From NCBI RefSeq assembly GCF_013284035.1, contig NZ_CP054141.1, positions 2,542,001-2,606,000 of the forward strand: 64,000 nucleotides of DNA, in the 5' to 3' direction. Of the stretch, positions 34,611 through 43,462 are shown piece by piece. The notes under the pieces were generated by a model. The model had not been told where the DNA came from. It worked only from the letters and a program-made list of their open reading frames with translations, and searched no databases. Positions within the stretch are counted from its first letter, which is position 1, and each line of letters begins with the position of its first letter. Made by a program: the position numbers and the translations under genes. This DNA is from Flavobacterium sp. M31R6 (GTDB lineage Bacteria > Bacteroidota > Bacteroidia > Flavobacteriales > Flavobacteriaceae).

Positions 34611-36125
34611 ATGGAGAATACACATTATATAAGTACCGAATTGTTTTCTTTCGAAGTCTTACAAGAAATTATTTCTCATAATAAATCAATTGCTCTTTCA
34701 GAGGCTGCAAAAACGAATATCCTTAAGTGTAGAAAATACTTGGATACTAAAATGGCCTCTCATTCTGAGCCTATTTACGGAATCAATACTGGTTTTGGAT
34801 CTCTTTGTAATGTAAAAATTTCAAATGAAAACCTTTCTAAGCTTCAAGAAAACCTTGTAAAGTCGCATTCTTGTGGAACAGGGGAGGAAGTGCCAAACGA
34901 TATTGTAAAACTGATGCTGTTGCTTAAAATTCAATCTTTAAGTTATGGACATTCTGGAGTACAATTGCAAACAGTGGAGCGATTGGTTGACTTTTACAAT
35001 AATGATATACTGCCTGTTATTTATACTCAGGGTTCACTTGGAGCATCTGGAGATTTAGCACCTTTGGCACATTTATCATTGCCTTTGTTGGGTGAAGGAG
35101 AAGTTTGGTTTGAGAATAATAAAGTGCATTCAAGCGAAGTATTGAAACATTTTGGTTGGGAACCTATTGTCTTAAAGTCAAAAGAAGGTTTGGCATTATT
35201 GAATGGAACTCAATTCATGAGTGCCTATGGTGCACATATCTTAATGAAAGCTAACAAGTTTTCATTTTTAGCCGATTTAATTGGAACAATATCATTGGAA
35301 GGTTTTGATGGCAGAATTGAACCTTTTAATGAATTGATACATTATATCCGTCCCCACAACGGTCAAATTGCGACAGCGAAAAGAGTAAAGGAGTTTCTGG
35401 ATGGAAGTCAAATTATCGAACAGCCTAAAACGCATGTTCAAGATCCATATTCTTTCCGTTGCATTCCACAAGTTCACGGTGCTTCAAAAGATGCTTTTGA
35501 TTATGTGAAAAAAGTATTCAAAACGGAGATTAATTCGGTAACCGATAACCCAAATATATTTATAGAAAGTGACCAGATTATTTCGGGTGGAAATTTTCAT
35601 GGACAGCCTTTGGCTTTGGCTTTAGATTTTATGGCAATTGCTTTGGCAGAACTAGGGAGTATTTCTGAGCGTAGAACATATCAATTGATTTCTGGATTGC
35701 GTAATCTTCCGGCGTTTTTGGTTGATAATCCAGGATTGAATTCAGGGTTTATGATTCCGCAATATACTGCCGCAAGTATTGCAAGTCAAAATAAGCAACT
35801 GGCAACTCCTTCAAGCGTAGATAGTATAGTTTCGAGTAATGGTCAGGAGGATCATGTGAGCATGGGAGCAAATGGAGCAACCAAATGTTTGCGTGTGATG
35901 GATAATTTGGAACGTATTTTGGCTATCGAATTGATGAATGCTTCTCAGGCGATCGAATACCGCAGACCTTTGCAGTCAAGTGATTTTATAGAAATGTTTT
36001 TAAAATCTTACAGGAGTGAAGTTCCTTTGGTAAAAGAAGACAGAATTCTTCATTATGATATTGAGAAAACAGTGTCTTTCCTGAATAGTTTTCAAATCGA
36101 AGAGGATTTGTTAACATTAGCTTAA
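34611..36125 (+). CDS. hutH: Histidine ammonia-lyase
   Basis: A 504-residue ammonia-lyase that removes ammonia from histidine to give urocanate. The cofactor-forming Ala145-Ser146-Gly147 lies in 'TQGSLGASGDLAPLAHLSLP'. Tyr56 is in 'EPIYGINTGFGSLCNVK'. 'YTAASIASQNKQLATPSSVD' and 'NGQEDHVSMGANGATK' complete the site. hutU, hutI and hutG are not beside it. The stop is set in a short tandem repeat (TTAACATTAGC twice, 36113-36134). As the lyase family also includes Phe/Tyr enzymes, a different substrate is possible but the His-type signature favours HutH. Confidence 0.92.
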   Translation: MENTHYISTELFSFEVLQEIISHNKSIALSEAAKTNILKCRKYLDTKMASHSEPIYGINTGFGSLCNVKISNENLSKLQENLVKSHSCGTGEEVPNDIVKLMLLLKIQSLSYGHSGVQLQTVERLVDFYNNDILPVIYTQGSLGASGDLAPLAHLSLPLLGEGEVWFENNKVHSSEVLKHFGWEPIVLKSKEGLALLNGTQFMSAYGAHILMKANKFSFLADLIGTISLEGFDGRIEPFNELIHYIRPHNGQIATAKRVKEFLDGSQIIEQPKTHVQDPYSFRCIPQVHGASKDAFDYVKKVFKTEINSVTDNPNIFIESDQIISGGNFHGQPLALALDFMAIALAELGSISERRTYQLISGLRNLPAFLVDNPGLNSGFMIPQYTAASIASQNKQLATPSSVDSIVSSNGQEDHVSMGANGATKCLRVMDNLERILAIELMNASQAIEYRRPLQSSDFIEMFLKSYRSEVPLVKEDRILHYDIEKTVSFLNSFQIEEDLLTLA

Positions 36126-36146
36126 CATTAGCTTTAAATAATGAAG

Positions 36147-36154
36147 TAATTTTG
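36147..36154 (+). promoter_or_regulatory. -7 box before the DUF47-phosphate transporter operon
   Basis: TAATTTTG is an exact TAnnTTTG match, 21 bases before the ATG at 36175. The -33 region (about 36124-36128) is weak. Confidence 0.5.
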
Positions 36155-36174
36155 CACTACTAAAACATAAACAA

Positions 36175-36819
36175 ATGTCATTAAATAGTATTTTTCAATT
36201 TTTAGTTCCAAAAGACAAAAAATTCTTTCCTCTTTTCGAAGAAGCATCAAGTAATTTAATCGAATTGGCTTCAATTTTGCACGAAGCCGTAAATCTTCCA
36301 TTGAAAGAAAGAGAAGTTCTTTTTCTTAAAATAGATGAATTAGAACAAAAAGGTGAAGACATTACACGTCAAACCAATTTAGAATTGAGTAGAAATTTCA
36401 TTACTCCTTTTGACAGGGAAGATATTCACTCCCTAATCACTTCAATTGATTATGTAGCCGATTATCTTCATGGTGCCGCTTCAAGAATGCGTTTATATCA
36501 GGTGGATAAAATCACGAAGTCAATTCGTAAAATGACAGAAATCAATCTAGAGGCCTGTCAAAATATTGATGTTGCGGTAAAAGAGTTGAAAAACTTGAGC
36601 AATATGAAAACGATCACCAACGCTTGTGCTAAAATAAATAAGTTGGAAAACAAGTCGGATATGGTATATAACAAAGCTGTTTTTGAGATTTTCGAAAACG
36701 AAACCGATGCCAAAAATATCATTAAATATAAAGAAGTGTTGTCAGTTTTAGAATCAGCAACTGATAAATGTAAGAGTGTTGCCAGTGTTTTAGAATCTAT
36801 TACAGTAAAACATTCTTAA
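36175..36819 (+). CDS. DUF47/PhoU-like protein, partner of the Pit transporter
   Basis: A 214-residue all-helical protein. 'PKDKKFFPLFEEASSNLIEL', 'IDELEQKGEDITRQTNLELS', 'FITPFDREDIHSLITSIDYV' and 'YVADYLHGAASRMRLYQVD' are family marks of DUF47 (TIGR00153-type), in which acidic residues form metal-binding clusters. These proteins sit next to Pit-type phosphate transporters and are thought to regulate them. The pit gene follows after 29 bases, supporting that role. Confidence 0.93.
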   Translation: MSLNSIFQFLVPKDKKFFPLFEEASSNLIELASILHEAVNLPLKEREVLFLKIDELEQKGEDITRQTNLELSRNFITPFDREDIHSLITSIDYVADYLHGAASRMRLYQVDKITKSIRKMTEINLEACQNIDVAVKELKNLSNMKTITNACAKINKLENKSDMVYNKAVFEIFENETDAKNIIKYKEVLSVLESATDKCKSVASVLESITVKHS

Positions 36820-36848
36820 TTTAATTCTATTCATTTGAAGATATTGAT

Positions 36849-38198
36849 ATGACTTTACTCATAATTATTATAGTTCTAGCATTAATTTTTGATTACATCA
36901 ATGGTTTCCATGATGCTGCAAATGCTATTGCTACTGTTGTTGCAACCAAGGTTTTATCGCCTTTCCAAGCGGTACTTTGGGCAGCTTTTTTTAACTTTTT
37001 GGCTTACTGGGTTTTTGGCTTGGGTGTTGCAAATACCGTTGCAAAAACGGCCGATTCAAGTCAAATTGATTTAGTCGTTATCCTTGCAGGTGTTGTAGCG
37101 GCAATTGTTTGGAATTTAATTACTTGGTGGCAAGGAATTCCTTCCAGTTCTTCACATACTTTGATTGGCGGTTTTGCCGGTGCTGCGATTGCTCATGCAA
37201 TTACAGTGCATGGTTTTTCAGATTATATTTTAATTGAAGATGGAGTTCAGCACACTAGACATTGGTATGATATTGTAAGTTGGTACAAAGCAGGAAAAGA
37301 TGGTGGTATGCCTTCTGGAGTAGTGATTATTATTGCATTTATAGTTCTTGCCCCTTTGTTAGGAGCCTTTATGTCGTATTTAATTTCTATTTGGTTGTTG
37401 AATGCTTCCAGAAAAAGGATTTTGCCTAAATTGTTTACAATTGGATTAATGATATTGTCAATTTGGTTTGTTTATAGCCAAATGGTTCCGTTCGAAAAAA
37501 TCGAAAAACCTCGTTTTGAATCTTCTGTTTTTTGGAGTGTTGTATTTGAATCTCATAATATTAAGTGGTTTTTGGTAGCTTTTATAATACTTTCGATTTC
37601 AACATTTGCTTTAGTATTTAGTAGTTTAAATTTACACAAAGCGGATGCAGTTTTGAAAAAAATGCAATTACTGTCTTCAGCAGCTTTTAGTTTAGGTCAC
37701 GGTGGAAATGATTCACAAAAAGTAATGGGAATTATTGCTGCGGCTGTGGCGGTTTATATCAAAACTAGCGGTGTCGATATTATGAATCTTCCAGATTGGT
37801 TGCAAGTAGTTCTTCCAGATGATGATAAAGGTATAAAAGGAGCAATGCCTGAATGGATTCCATTGGCTTGTTATACGGCTATTGCTGTTGGAACATTAAG
37901 TGGGGGTTGGAAAATTGTGAAAACAATGGGTTCTAAAATCACCAAAGTGACTTCTTTTGAAGGAGTGGCTGCTGAAACCGCGGGAGCTTTGACGCTTTAT
38001 TTTACAGAACATTTTAAAGTGCCGGTAAGTACAACGCATACTATTACAGGATCTATTATTGGAGTTGGATTAACGAAACGTATTTCAGCTGTTCGTTGGG
38101 GTGTAACGGTGAGTTTACTCTGGGCTTGGGTACTAACGATTCCTGTTTCAGCATTATTGGCTGCGCTAGTATATTGGTTTCTGAATATATTTTTGTAA
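36849..38198 (+). CDS. Low-affinity inorganic phosphate transporter (Pit family)
   Basis: A 449-residue membrane protein with about ten to twelve hydrophobic helices and the duplicated PiT signature. The first copy is 'YINGFHDAANAIATVVATKV' (about residue 17) and the second 'FSLGHGGNDSQKVMGIIAA' (about 278). 'GIPSSSSHTLIGGFAGAAIA' and 'VPVSTTHTITGSIIGVGLTK' are the paired Ser/Thr-His loops. It imports metal-phosphate with protons or Na+. A terminator follows at once. Its DUF47 partner is just upstream. Confidence 0.93.
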   Translation: MTLLIIIIVLALIFDYINGFHDAANAIATVVATKVLSPFQAVLWAAFFNFLAYWVFGLGVANTVAKTADSSQIDLVVILAGVVAAIVWNLITWWQGIPSSSSHTLIGGFAGAAIAHAITVHGFSDYILIEDGVQHTRHWYDIVSWYKAGKDGGMPSGVVIIIAFIVLAPLLGAFMSYLISIWLLNASRKRILPKLFTIGLMILSIWFVYSQMVPFEKIEKPRFESSVFWSVVFESHNIKWFLVAFIILSISTFALVFSSLNLHKADAVLKKMQLLSSAAFSLGHGGNDSQKVMGIIAAAVAVYIKTSGVDIMNLPDWLQVVLPDDDKGIKGAMPEWIPLACYTAIAVGTLSGGWKIVKTMGSKITKVTSFEGVAAETAGALTLYFTEHFKVPVSTTHTITGSIIGVGLTKRISAVRWGVTVSLLWAWVLTIPVSALLAALVYWFLNIFL

Positions 38199-38216
38199 AA
38201 ACAATACACATTATAT

Positions 38217-38248
38217 AAAACCATTCGTATTCCGAATGGTTTTTTTTA
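38217..38248 (+). terminator. Terminator after the phosphate transporter
   Basis: CCATTCG (38221-38227) pairs with CGAATGG (38233-38239), flanked by AAAA and TTTTTTTT. Confidence 0.88.
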
Positions 38249-38284
38249 TGCCTTAAAATTTACTTTTATATTTTTTGGAGCAAA

Positions 38285-38405
38285 GACCTGTTCAGCAATA
38301 ATCAGCAGTTCTCCAGCTGTCCACTGTATTCCCGATTAATAAAAACTACGGCAAAAAAGCCTTGTTTTTCTATATCGGGAGATGCCGTTTCCATCTGGGC
38401 TAAAT
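38285..38405 (-). ncRNA. Structured intergenic element, possible flavobacterial RNA or repeat
   Basis: Between convergent genes lies an element that stands out from the AT-rich gap. Read leftward, it has 'AGCCCAGATGG' (38392-38402), a long stem TCCCGAT/ATCGGGA (38330-38336 with 38374-38380) extended by GAAAAAC/GTTTTTA-like pairing and a GGC/GCC tip, then 'ACAGTGGACAGCTGGAGAA' and a CAGCAATAATCAGCAG palindrome. I recall similar 'AGCCC(C/A)GAT..GAA...GGCATCC - variable hairpin - GGATATAG.GGA.AGC.GGA' elements in Flavobacteria, so it may be a repeated RNA-like family. Strand and function are not settled. Confidence 0.45.
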
Positions 38406-38511
38406 GACTAGTTTAGTGCTTTTATCAGCTTTTCAAAAATTGAAATTTAATTCTATTCTGATAGTTGCTGTTTTGGAAGAAAATAATTTTCAGAAGATTT
38501 TATGGAAACCT

Positions 38512-39027
38512 CTAATTGCCTTGGATTAAATTTTTATGGTTTTTTCTACGCTTGTAATGGGTTTGCTTTAGCGTATTTCCGCCTGTTATGATACTTATGT
38601 TCCCGTCAATTTCAAGCATTGCCAGTTTTACATCCTTAAAAGATTCTACCCCATGCTCTCTCATGGCTTCTTTCAATTCATCCGAAGTGATGTCTAACTT
38701 ACTCAAGTTTTTGAAATCTAAAGTTCCGTTGTGAATTAGAATTTCTGGCTTTTCAAGCATGAATTCACCGAAATTTTGGTAACGGTACATTAGTTTCTTT
38801 AAGATGAAATTAATCCCAAAAAGTATTGTTGCTGCTGCTAGACCTCCCCAAAGTGTTGTGTTGTTTCCGACCATCGCATTTTGAACGGAGTTGCTTATCA
38901 GTAGAATCAAAATCACATCAGCGGTATTGAGTTGGGATAATTCTTTTTTACCAAAAATACGCAACGCAATAACCATGAATAAATATACAGCTGCACTGCG
39001 AATGACGATGTCTAGGTAGGGATTCAT
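38512..39027 (-). CDS. DUF421 (YetF-type) membrane protein
   Basis: A 171-residue protein. Three N-terminal membrane helices ('AAVYLFMVIALRIFGKKELS', 'LNTADVILILLISNSVQNAM', 'AATILFGINFILKKLMYRYQ') precede a cytoplasmic DUF421 domain with 'RPxILI'-like 'LEKPEILIHNGTLDFKNLSK' and 'LKEAMREHGVESFKDVKLAM', then 'EIDGNISII'. This is the standard layout of YetF/YcaP-like proteins; function is unknown. It ends in a gap shared with the transporter terminator. The upstream gap carries tandem repeats. Confidence 0.9.
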   Translation of the reverse strand: MNPYLDIVIRSAAVYLFMVIALRIFGKKELSQLNTADVILILLISNSVQNAMVGNNTTLWGGLAAATILFGINFILKKLMYRYQNFGEFMLEKPEILIHNGTLDFKNLSKLDITSDELKEAMREHGVESFKDVKLAMLEIDGNISIITGGNTLKQTHYKRRKNHKNLIQGN

Positions 39028-39032
39028 AGTTT

Positions 39033-39120
39033 AGATTTCAGATTTCAGAATTTAGAATTTAGAATTTAGAATTTAGAATTTGCCATTGATATTGTCATTG
39101 ATATTGTCATTGTTATTTCC
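39033..39120. repeat. Two short tandem repeat arrays
   Basis: Seven head-to-tail 7-base units lie at 39033-39081: two AGATTTC then five AGAATTT. They are followed by three 12-base units of ATTGATATTGTC type at 39085-39120, the last degenerate. Copy number is likely to vary between strains. The array lies between the DUF421 gene and the end of the RimK-like gene. Confidence 0.9.
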
Positions 39121-39124
39121 CGCT

Positions 39125-40495
39125 CTATTTTATCTTAAAGTTTTTCTCAATCGCTTTAATCATTTCTCCGGCAATATCTTTATTGGTAGCACCTTCAATT
39201 CCTTCAAGCCCTGGTGAAGAGTTTACTTCAAGTAATAAAGGCCCTTTTGCGGAGCGGATAATATCCACACCAGCAACTTTTAAATCCATTGCTTTGGCCG
39301 CTTTTATGGCAATCCTTTTTTCTTCAGCGGTAACTTTAATTACCGATGCTGTTCCACCCAAATGGATATTGGCTCTAAATTCACCTGGCATGGCTTCTCT
39401 TTGGATTGCGGCAACAACTTTTCCATCAATTACAAAACAACGGATATCTTTTCCGTTGGCTTCTTTGATGAATTCTTGTACCAATATATTAGCATTAAGA
39501 CTTTTGAATGCGTTAATTACACTTTCTGCCGCTTTTTTAGTTTCAGCCAATACAACACCCTTTCCTTGCGTTCCTTCCAGTAATTTTACAATGAGAGGAG
39601 AACCTCCAACCATTTTGATTAAATTATCAGTATCTAATGGAGAATTGGCAAATCCAGTCGTTGGGATATCTACACCGTGATTTAATAACAATTGCAAAGA
39701 AAAAAGTTTGTCCCTCGATTGTGTGATAGCTGTAGATGAGTTTAAACAATACACTTTTAAAGCTTCAAACTGTCTAGTTAAGGCACAACCGTAAAAGGTG
39801 ATACTCGGCCTAATTCTAGGAATAATAGCATCAAATTGATTTAATATTTTTCCACCGCGGTAATGAATTTCTGGAGTTTTGGCATCCAGTTTCATGTAGC
39901 ATTCTTTGATATTCAAAAAATGCATTTCGTGACCACGCATTTCTCCAGCTTCCATAATTCTTTTGTTGCTGTACAATTCAGGATTACTTGCTAAAAGGCC
40001 TATTCTTAAACCTGAGCTTGCTTTTTCTGAATTTTTATATAATTCAACAAGACTTTCTGTGGTAGGTTGTCCTAAAAGATATTTTTGTTCCGGGTCAACC
40101 AATATTCTTCCGCTCATGGCTTCTCGTCCCAAAAGCATTCTAAAGCCCATTGAATCACGATTTGTAAGGGTCATTTCAATAGGCCATTTCGAATCTCCAA
40201 TGGCAATATTAGTCTGAATTACATAGCGGTGTTCTCTAAAGCCACTAGAACTTTTTACAATCCTTTTGTCAACCATAGGAGCTTCACAATGGATAACAGT
40301 TTTTATATTGTTCTGTATAGGATTTATGTCAAACTTCACCCAATTCGCATCATTTTTTATAAATGGTGCAATATTGATTGCATGCAAAGCAGATGTTTTT
40401 GCGCCAGAATCGACACGAGCTTTAATTGTAGGTATTCCTAATTCTGGAAAAGAGCACCATTCTTCGCTACCCAGTATGACTTTATTTTGAAACAT
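39125..40495 (-). CDS. Retropepsin-like domain fused to RimK-type ATP-grasp ligase
   Basis: A 456-residue fusion. Residues about 1-145 form the RimK-associated retropepsin-like ('ATP-dependent zinc protease') domain, with the aspartic motif Asp29-Ser-Gly-Ala in '[18 protein letters not shown]'. Residues about 165-456 form the ATP-grasp ligase: '[16 protein letters not shown]', '[20 protein letters not shown]', '[20 protein letters not shown]', '[20 protein letters not shown]' and '[15 protein letters not shown]'. E. coli RimK adds Glu to ribosomal protein S6. Here the protease and ligase are one protein, suggesting ligation and trimming of a peptide tail. The target is unknown. Confidence 0.9.
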   Translation of the reverse strand: MFQNKVILGSEEWCSFPELGIPTIKARVDSGAKTSALHAINIAPFIKNDANWVKFDINPIQNNIKTVIHCEAPMVDKRIVKSSSGFREHRYVIQTNIAIGDSKWPIEMTLTNRDSMGFRMLLGREAMSGRILVDPEQKYLLGQPTTESLVELYKNSEKASSGLRIGLLASNPELYSNKRIMEAGEMRGHEMHFLNIKECYMKLDAKTPEIHYRGGKILNQFDAIIPRIRPSITFYGCALTRQFEALKVYCLNSSTAITQSRDKLFSLQLLLNHGVDIPTTGFANSPLDTDNLIKMVGGSPLIVKLLEGTQGKGVVLAETKKAAESVINAFKSLNANILVQEFIKEANGKDIRCFVIDGKVVAAIQREAMPGEFRANIHLGGTASVIKVTAEEKRIAIKAAKAMDLKVAGVDIIRSAKGPLLLEVNSSPGLEGIEGATNKDIAGEMIKAIEKNFKIK

Positions 40496-40580
40496 AAATT
40501 AATTTTGTTGATCTTTTTTATAACTATCAAATGTAGATATTTGTTTTTAAAAAAATACGATAATATCCTATAAAAAACAA

Positions 40581-40609
40581 ACCCGTTATGTTATTAAAAC
40601 GTAACGGGT
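40581..40609 (-). terminator. Terminator after clpC
   Basis: ACCCGTTA (40581-40588) pairs with TAACGGGT (40602-40609), extended by further pairs including one G-T. Minus-strand reading runs on into GTTTGTTTTTT. Confidence 0.8.
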
Positions 40610-40634
40610 CTGTTATGTAATATTTTATTTTAAA

Positions 40635-43202
40635 TTATTGATTAGTAGGTTCTTCAGCTTGGTTTCTTGGTTCTTCGGCTTTATGAATATTTACCGTTAA
40701 TTCTTGAGAACCATCTTCGATATCCATAAAGATTTCATCACCAGAAGCAATTTTTGAAGTGATAATTTCTTCAGCCAATGTATCTTCAACATATTTCTGA
40801 ATCGCTCTTTTTAATGGTCTAGCGCCAAATTGTTTGTCAAAACCTTTATCGGCGATAAATGCTTTGGCTTTATCAGATAATTTTAACTTATAACCCAGCT
40901 CTTCGATGCGGTCATAAAGTTTTTTCAACTCGATTTCAATGATTAAATTGATGTCTTCTTTTTCTAAAGTGTTAAATACGATTACGTCATCAATTCTGTT
41001 CAAAAATTCGGGTGCAAAAGTTTTCTTTAAAGCGTTTTCAATAACGCTTTTAGAATTATCATCGGCTTGTGCAATTTTAGCAGCAGTACCAAATCCAACT
41101 CCTTGTCCGAAATCTTTCAATTGACGAGCTCCAACATTAGATGTCATAATGATAATAGTATTCTTGAAATCAATTTTTCGACCTAAACTATCGGTTAAAA
41201 AACCATCGTCAAGCACTTGTAGCATCATGTTGAAAACGTCTGGATGTGCTTTTTCAATTTCATCGAGTAAGACCACACAATAAGGTTTTCTGCGAACTTT
41301 TTCAGTTAATTGTCCACCTTCTTCGTAGCCTACATATCCCGGAGGCGCTCCAACCAATCTTGAAATCGCAAATTTCTCCATGTATTCACTCATGTCAATT
41401 CGAACCAGTGCATCCTCCGAGTCGAATAATTCCTTCGCAAGAACTTTGGCTAATTGTGTTTTTCCAACACCTGTCTGACCTAAGAAAATGAAAGAACCAA
41501 TCGGTTTGTTCGGATCTTTCAATCCAGCTCTATTTCTTTGAATTGAACGAGCGATTTTTAAAACAGCCTCGTTTTGTCCAATTACTTTATTTTGAATAAG
41601 TTCAGGCAATTTGGCTAGTTTATTGCTTTCTGTTTGTGCAATACGATTTACCGGAATTCCAGTCATCATTGATACGACATCAGCAACATTATCTTCGGTA
41701 ACCAATATTCTATTGTTTTTAGAATCTTCTTCCCATTGCTCTTGTGCTATGGCTAAATCTTTTTCTATCTTTTTTTCATCATCACGAAGTTTAGCTGCTT
41801 CTTCATATTTTTGTTTTTTAACAACCAAGTTTTTCAATTCGCGAACTTCTTCCAGTTGTCGTTCCAAATCTAATATTTGTTTTGGAACATCAATATTGGT
41901 AATGTGAACTCTTGATCCAGCTTCGTCCAATGCATCAATGGCTTTGTCTGGTAAAAATCGTTCAGACATGTATCGATTCGTTAATTTAACACAAGCTTCA
42001 ATAGCTTCGGGAGTGTAAATTACATTATGATGATCTTCATATTTGTTTTTAATGTTGTTCAAAATAGCAATAGTTTCTTCAACAGAAGTTGGTTCTACAA
42101 TCACTTTTTGAAAACGTCTTTCAAGTGCGCCATCTTTTTCTATGTATTGACGGTATTCGTCTAATGTAGTTGCGCCTATACATTGAATTTCACCTCTTGA
42201 TAATGCAGGTTTGAACATATTGGAAGCGTCTAGTGAACCTGTTGCACCTCCAGCGCCAACAATCGTATGAATCTCATCTATGAAAAGAATGATATCGTCA
42301 TTTTTTTCCAGTTCATTCATAACGGCTTTCATTCTTTCTTCGAACTGTCCTCTATATTTGGTTCCGGCAACTAGGCTTGCTAAATCAAGAGTTACTACTC
42401 GTTTATTGAATAATATACGGGAAACTTTCTTTTGAATGATTCGCAAAGCAAGACCTTCTGCAATAGCAGATTTACCAACTCCTGGCTCACCTATTAGCAA
42501 AGGGTTGTTCTTTTTACGGCGGCTCAAAATTTGAGAAACACGTTCTATTTCTTTTTCGCGTCCTACAACAGGGTCTAATTTTCCCTCTTCTGCCATTTCA
42601 GTTAAATCTCTTCCGAAGTTGTCAAGTACAGGAGTTTTAGATTTTTTATTTGATTTATTGGCAGGATTATTGAAATTACCTTCCTTGAGGCTGTCATCTT
42701 GTCCTGAATCGTCATTGTAGGATTCGTTTTTTGGCAAGTTTTCTAAAAAATCGTCTTCGTTTGGAGTCATGTTGATGTATTGTTCTTTAGCTACGTCATA
42801 ATCTATTTTAAGTTTATTCAATAGCTTGGTTGTAGGATCATTTTCGTTTCTCAAGATGCACAACAGTAAGTGTGCAGTGCTGATTGATGAACTTTGGAAA
42901 ACTTTTGCTTCTAAAAAAGTAGTTTTCAAAGCGCGTTCTGCTTGACGTGTCAGATGTAAATTTTTCTTTTCTACACTAACATCAATGCTAGGGCTGGCGG
43001 GGCTTAGGATTTCAACCTTTCTTCTTAAATGATCAAGATCAACAGACAGGTTGTTAAGGATGTGAATTGCTTTACCATTTCCATCCCTTAGAATGCCAAG
43101 CATCAAATGTTCAGTACCTATAAAGTCATGTCCAAGGCGCAGAGCCTCTTCTTTGCTATAAGTAATAACGTCTTTTACTCTAGGTGAAAAATTATCATCC
43201 AT
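40635..43202 (-). CDS. clpC: ATP-dependent Clp protease ATP-binding subunit ClpC
   Basis: I start it at ATG 43202 ('[20 protein letters not shown]'), which is the ClpC/ClpA beginning. The first ATG (43253) adds 17 hydrophobic residues that do not belong to the family. The 855-residue protein has the Clp N-domain repeats (about 1-150), AAA+ 1 with '[18 protein letters not shown]' and '[15 protein letters not shown]', a UVR-type middle domain ('[20 protein letters not shown]'), AAA+ 2 with '[14 protein letters not shown]' and '[15 protein letters not shown]', and a C-terminal tail rich in Glu. It unfolds proteins for ClpP. It is not a sheath-recycling ClpV. Confidence 0.94.
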   Translation of the reverse strand: MDDNFSPRVKDVITYSKEEALRLGHDFIGTEHLMLGILRDGNGKAIHILNNLSVDLDHLRRKVEILSPASPSIDVSVEKKNLHLTRQAERALKTTFLEAKVFQSSSISTAHLLLCILRNENDPTTKLLNKLKIDYDVAKEQYINMTPNEDDFLENLPKNESYNDDSGQDDSLKEGNFNNPANKSNKKSKTPVLDNFGRDLTEMAEEGKLDPVVGREKEIERVSQILSRRKKNNPLLIGEPGVGKSAIAEGLALRIIQKKVSRILFNKRVVTLDLASLVAGTKYRGQFEERMKAVMNELEKNDDIILFIDEIHTIVGAGGATGSLDASNMFKPALSRGEIQCIGATTLDEYRQYIEKDGALERRFQKVIVEPTSVEETIAILNNIKNKYEDHHNVIYTPEAIEACVKLTNRYMSERFLPDKAIDALDEAGSRVHITNIDVPKQILDLERQLEEVRELKNLVVKKQKYEEAAKLRDDEKKIEKDLAIAQEQWEEDSKNNRILVTEDNVADVVSMMTGIPVNRIAQTESNKLAKLPELIQNKVIGQNEAVLKIARSIQRNRAGLKDPNKPIGSFIFLGQTGVGKTQLAKVLAKELFDSEDALVRIDMSEYMEKFAISRLVGAPPGYVGYEEGGQLTEKVRRKPYCVVLLDEIEKAHPDVFNMMLQVLDDGFLTDSLGRKIDFKNTIIIMTSNVGARQLKDFGQGVGFGTAAKIAQADDNSKSVIENALKKTFAPEFLNRIDDVIVFNTLEKEDINLIIEIELKKLYDRIEELGYKLKLSDKAKAFIADKGFDKQFGARPLKRAIQKYVEDTLAEEIITSKIASGDEIFMDIEDGSQELTVNIHKAEEPRNQAEEPTNQ

Positions 43203-43222
43203 ATTGTTTGGTATTGTTATTG

Positions 43223-43254
43223 TAAATTTAGTGAATAAGATTATCAAAAGCAAA
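43223..43254 (-). promoter_or_regulatory. Possible clpC promoter
   Basis: On the minus strand TTTG (forward CAAA, 43251-43254) and TAAATTTA (43223-43230, 7/8 of TAnnTTTG) are 20 bases apart and lie about 20 bases before the chosen ATG at 43202. The position supports that start. Confidence 0.45.
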
Positions 43255-43462
43255 AATCATACCTTTAAATACTCCTACCGCTAAGTGACAAAAAAAATGA
43301 TGACCATATAGTTAAAGCCTACTTAATTTATTAACTAAATCCCAATAAAAATTTGTTAATAAATCGAATAAATTTCTGTCTGTTTATGAGTGAAAACATA
43401 TTGAGAAAGGTTATATTAGCGGGATTTTTTAAAACAAAATAATTTTAATTTAAGTATATATT

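Noticed and set aside
39033..39120. CRISPR array
   Set aside because: The units are 7 and 12 bases with no spacers; they are simple tandem repeats.
40635..43202. ClpV-type ATPase serving the contractile locus
   Set aside because: The N-domain and UVR middle region are those of ClpC; it lies 26 kb away with its own promoter.
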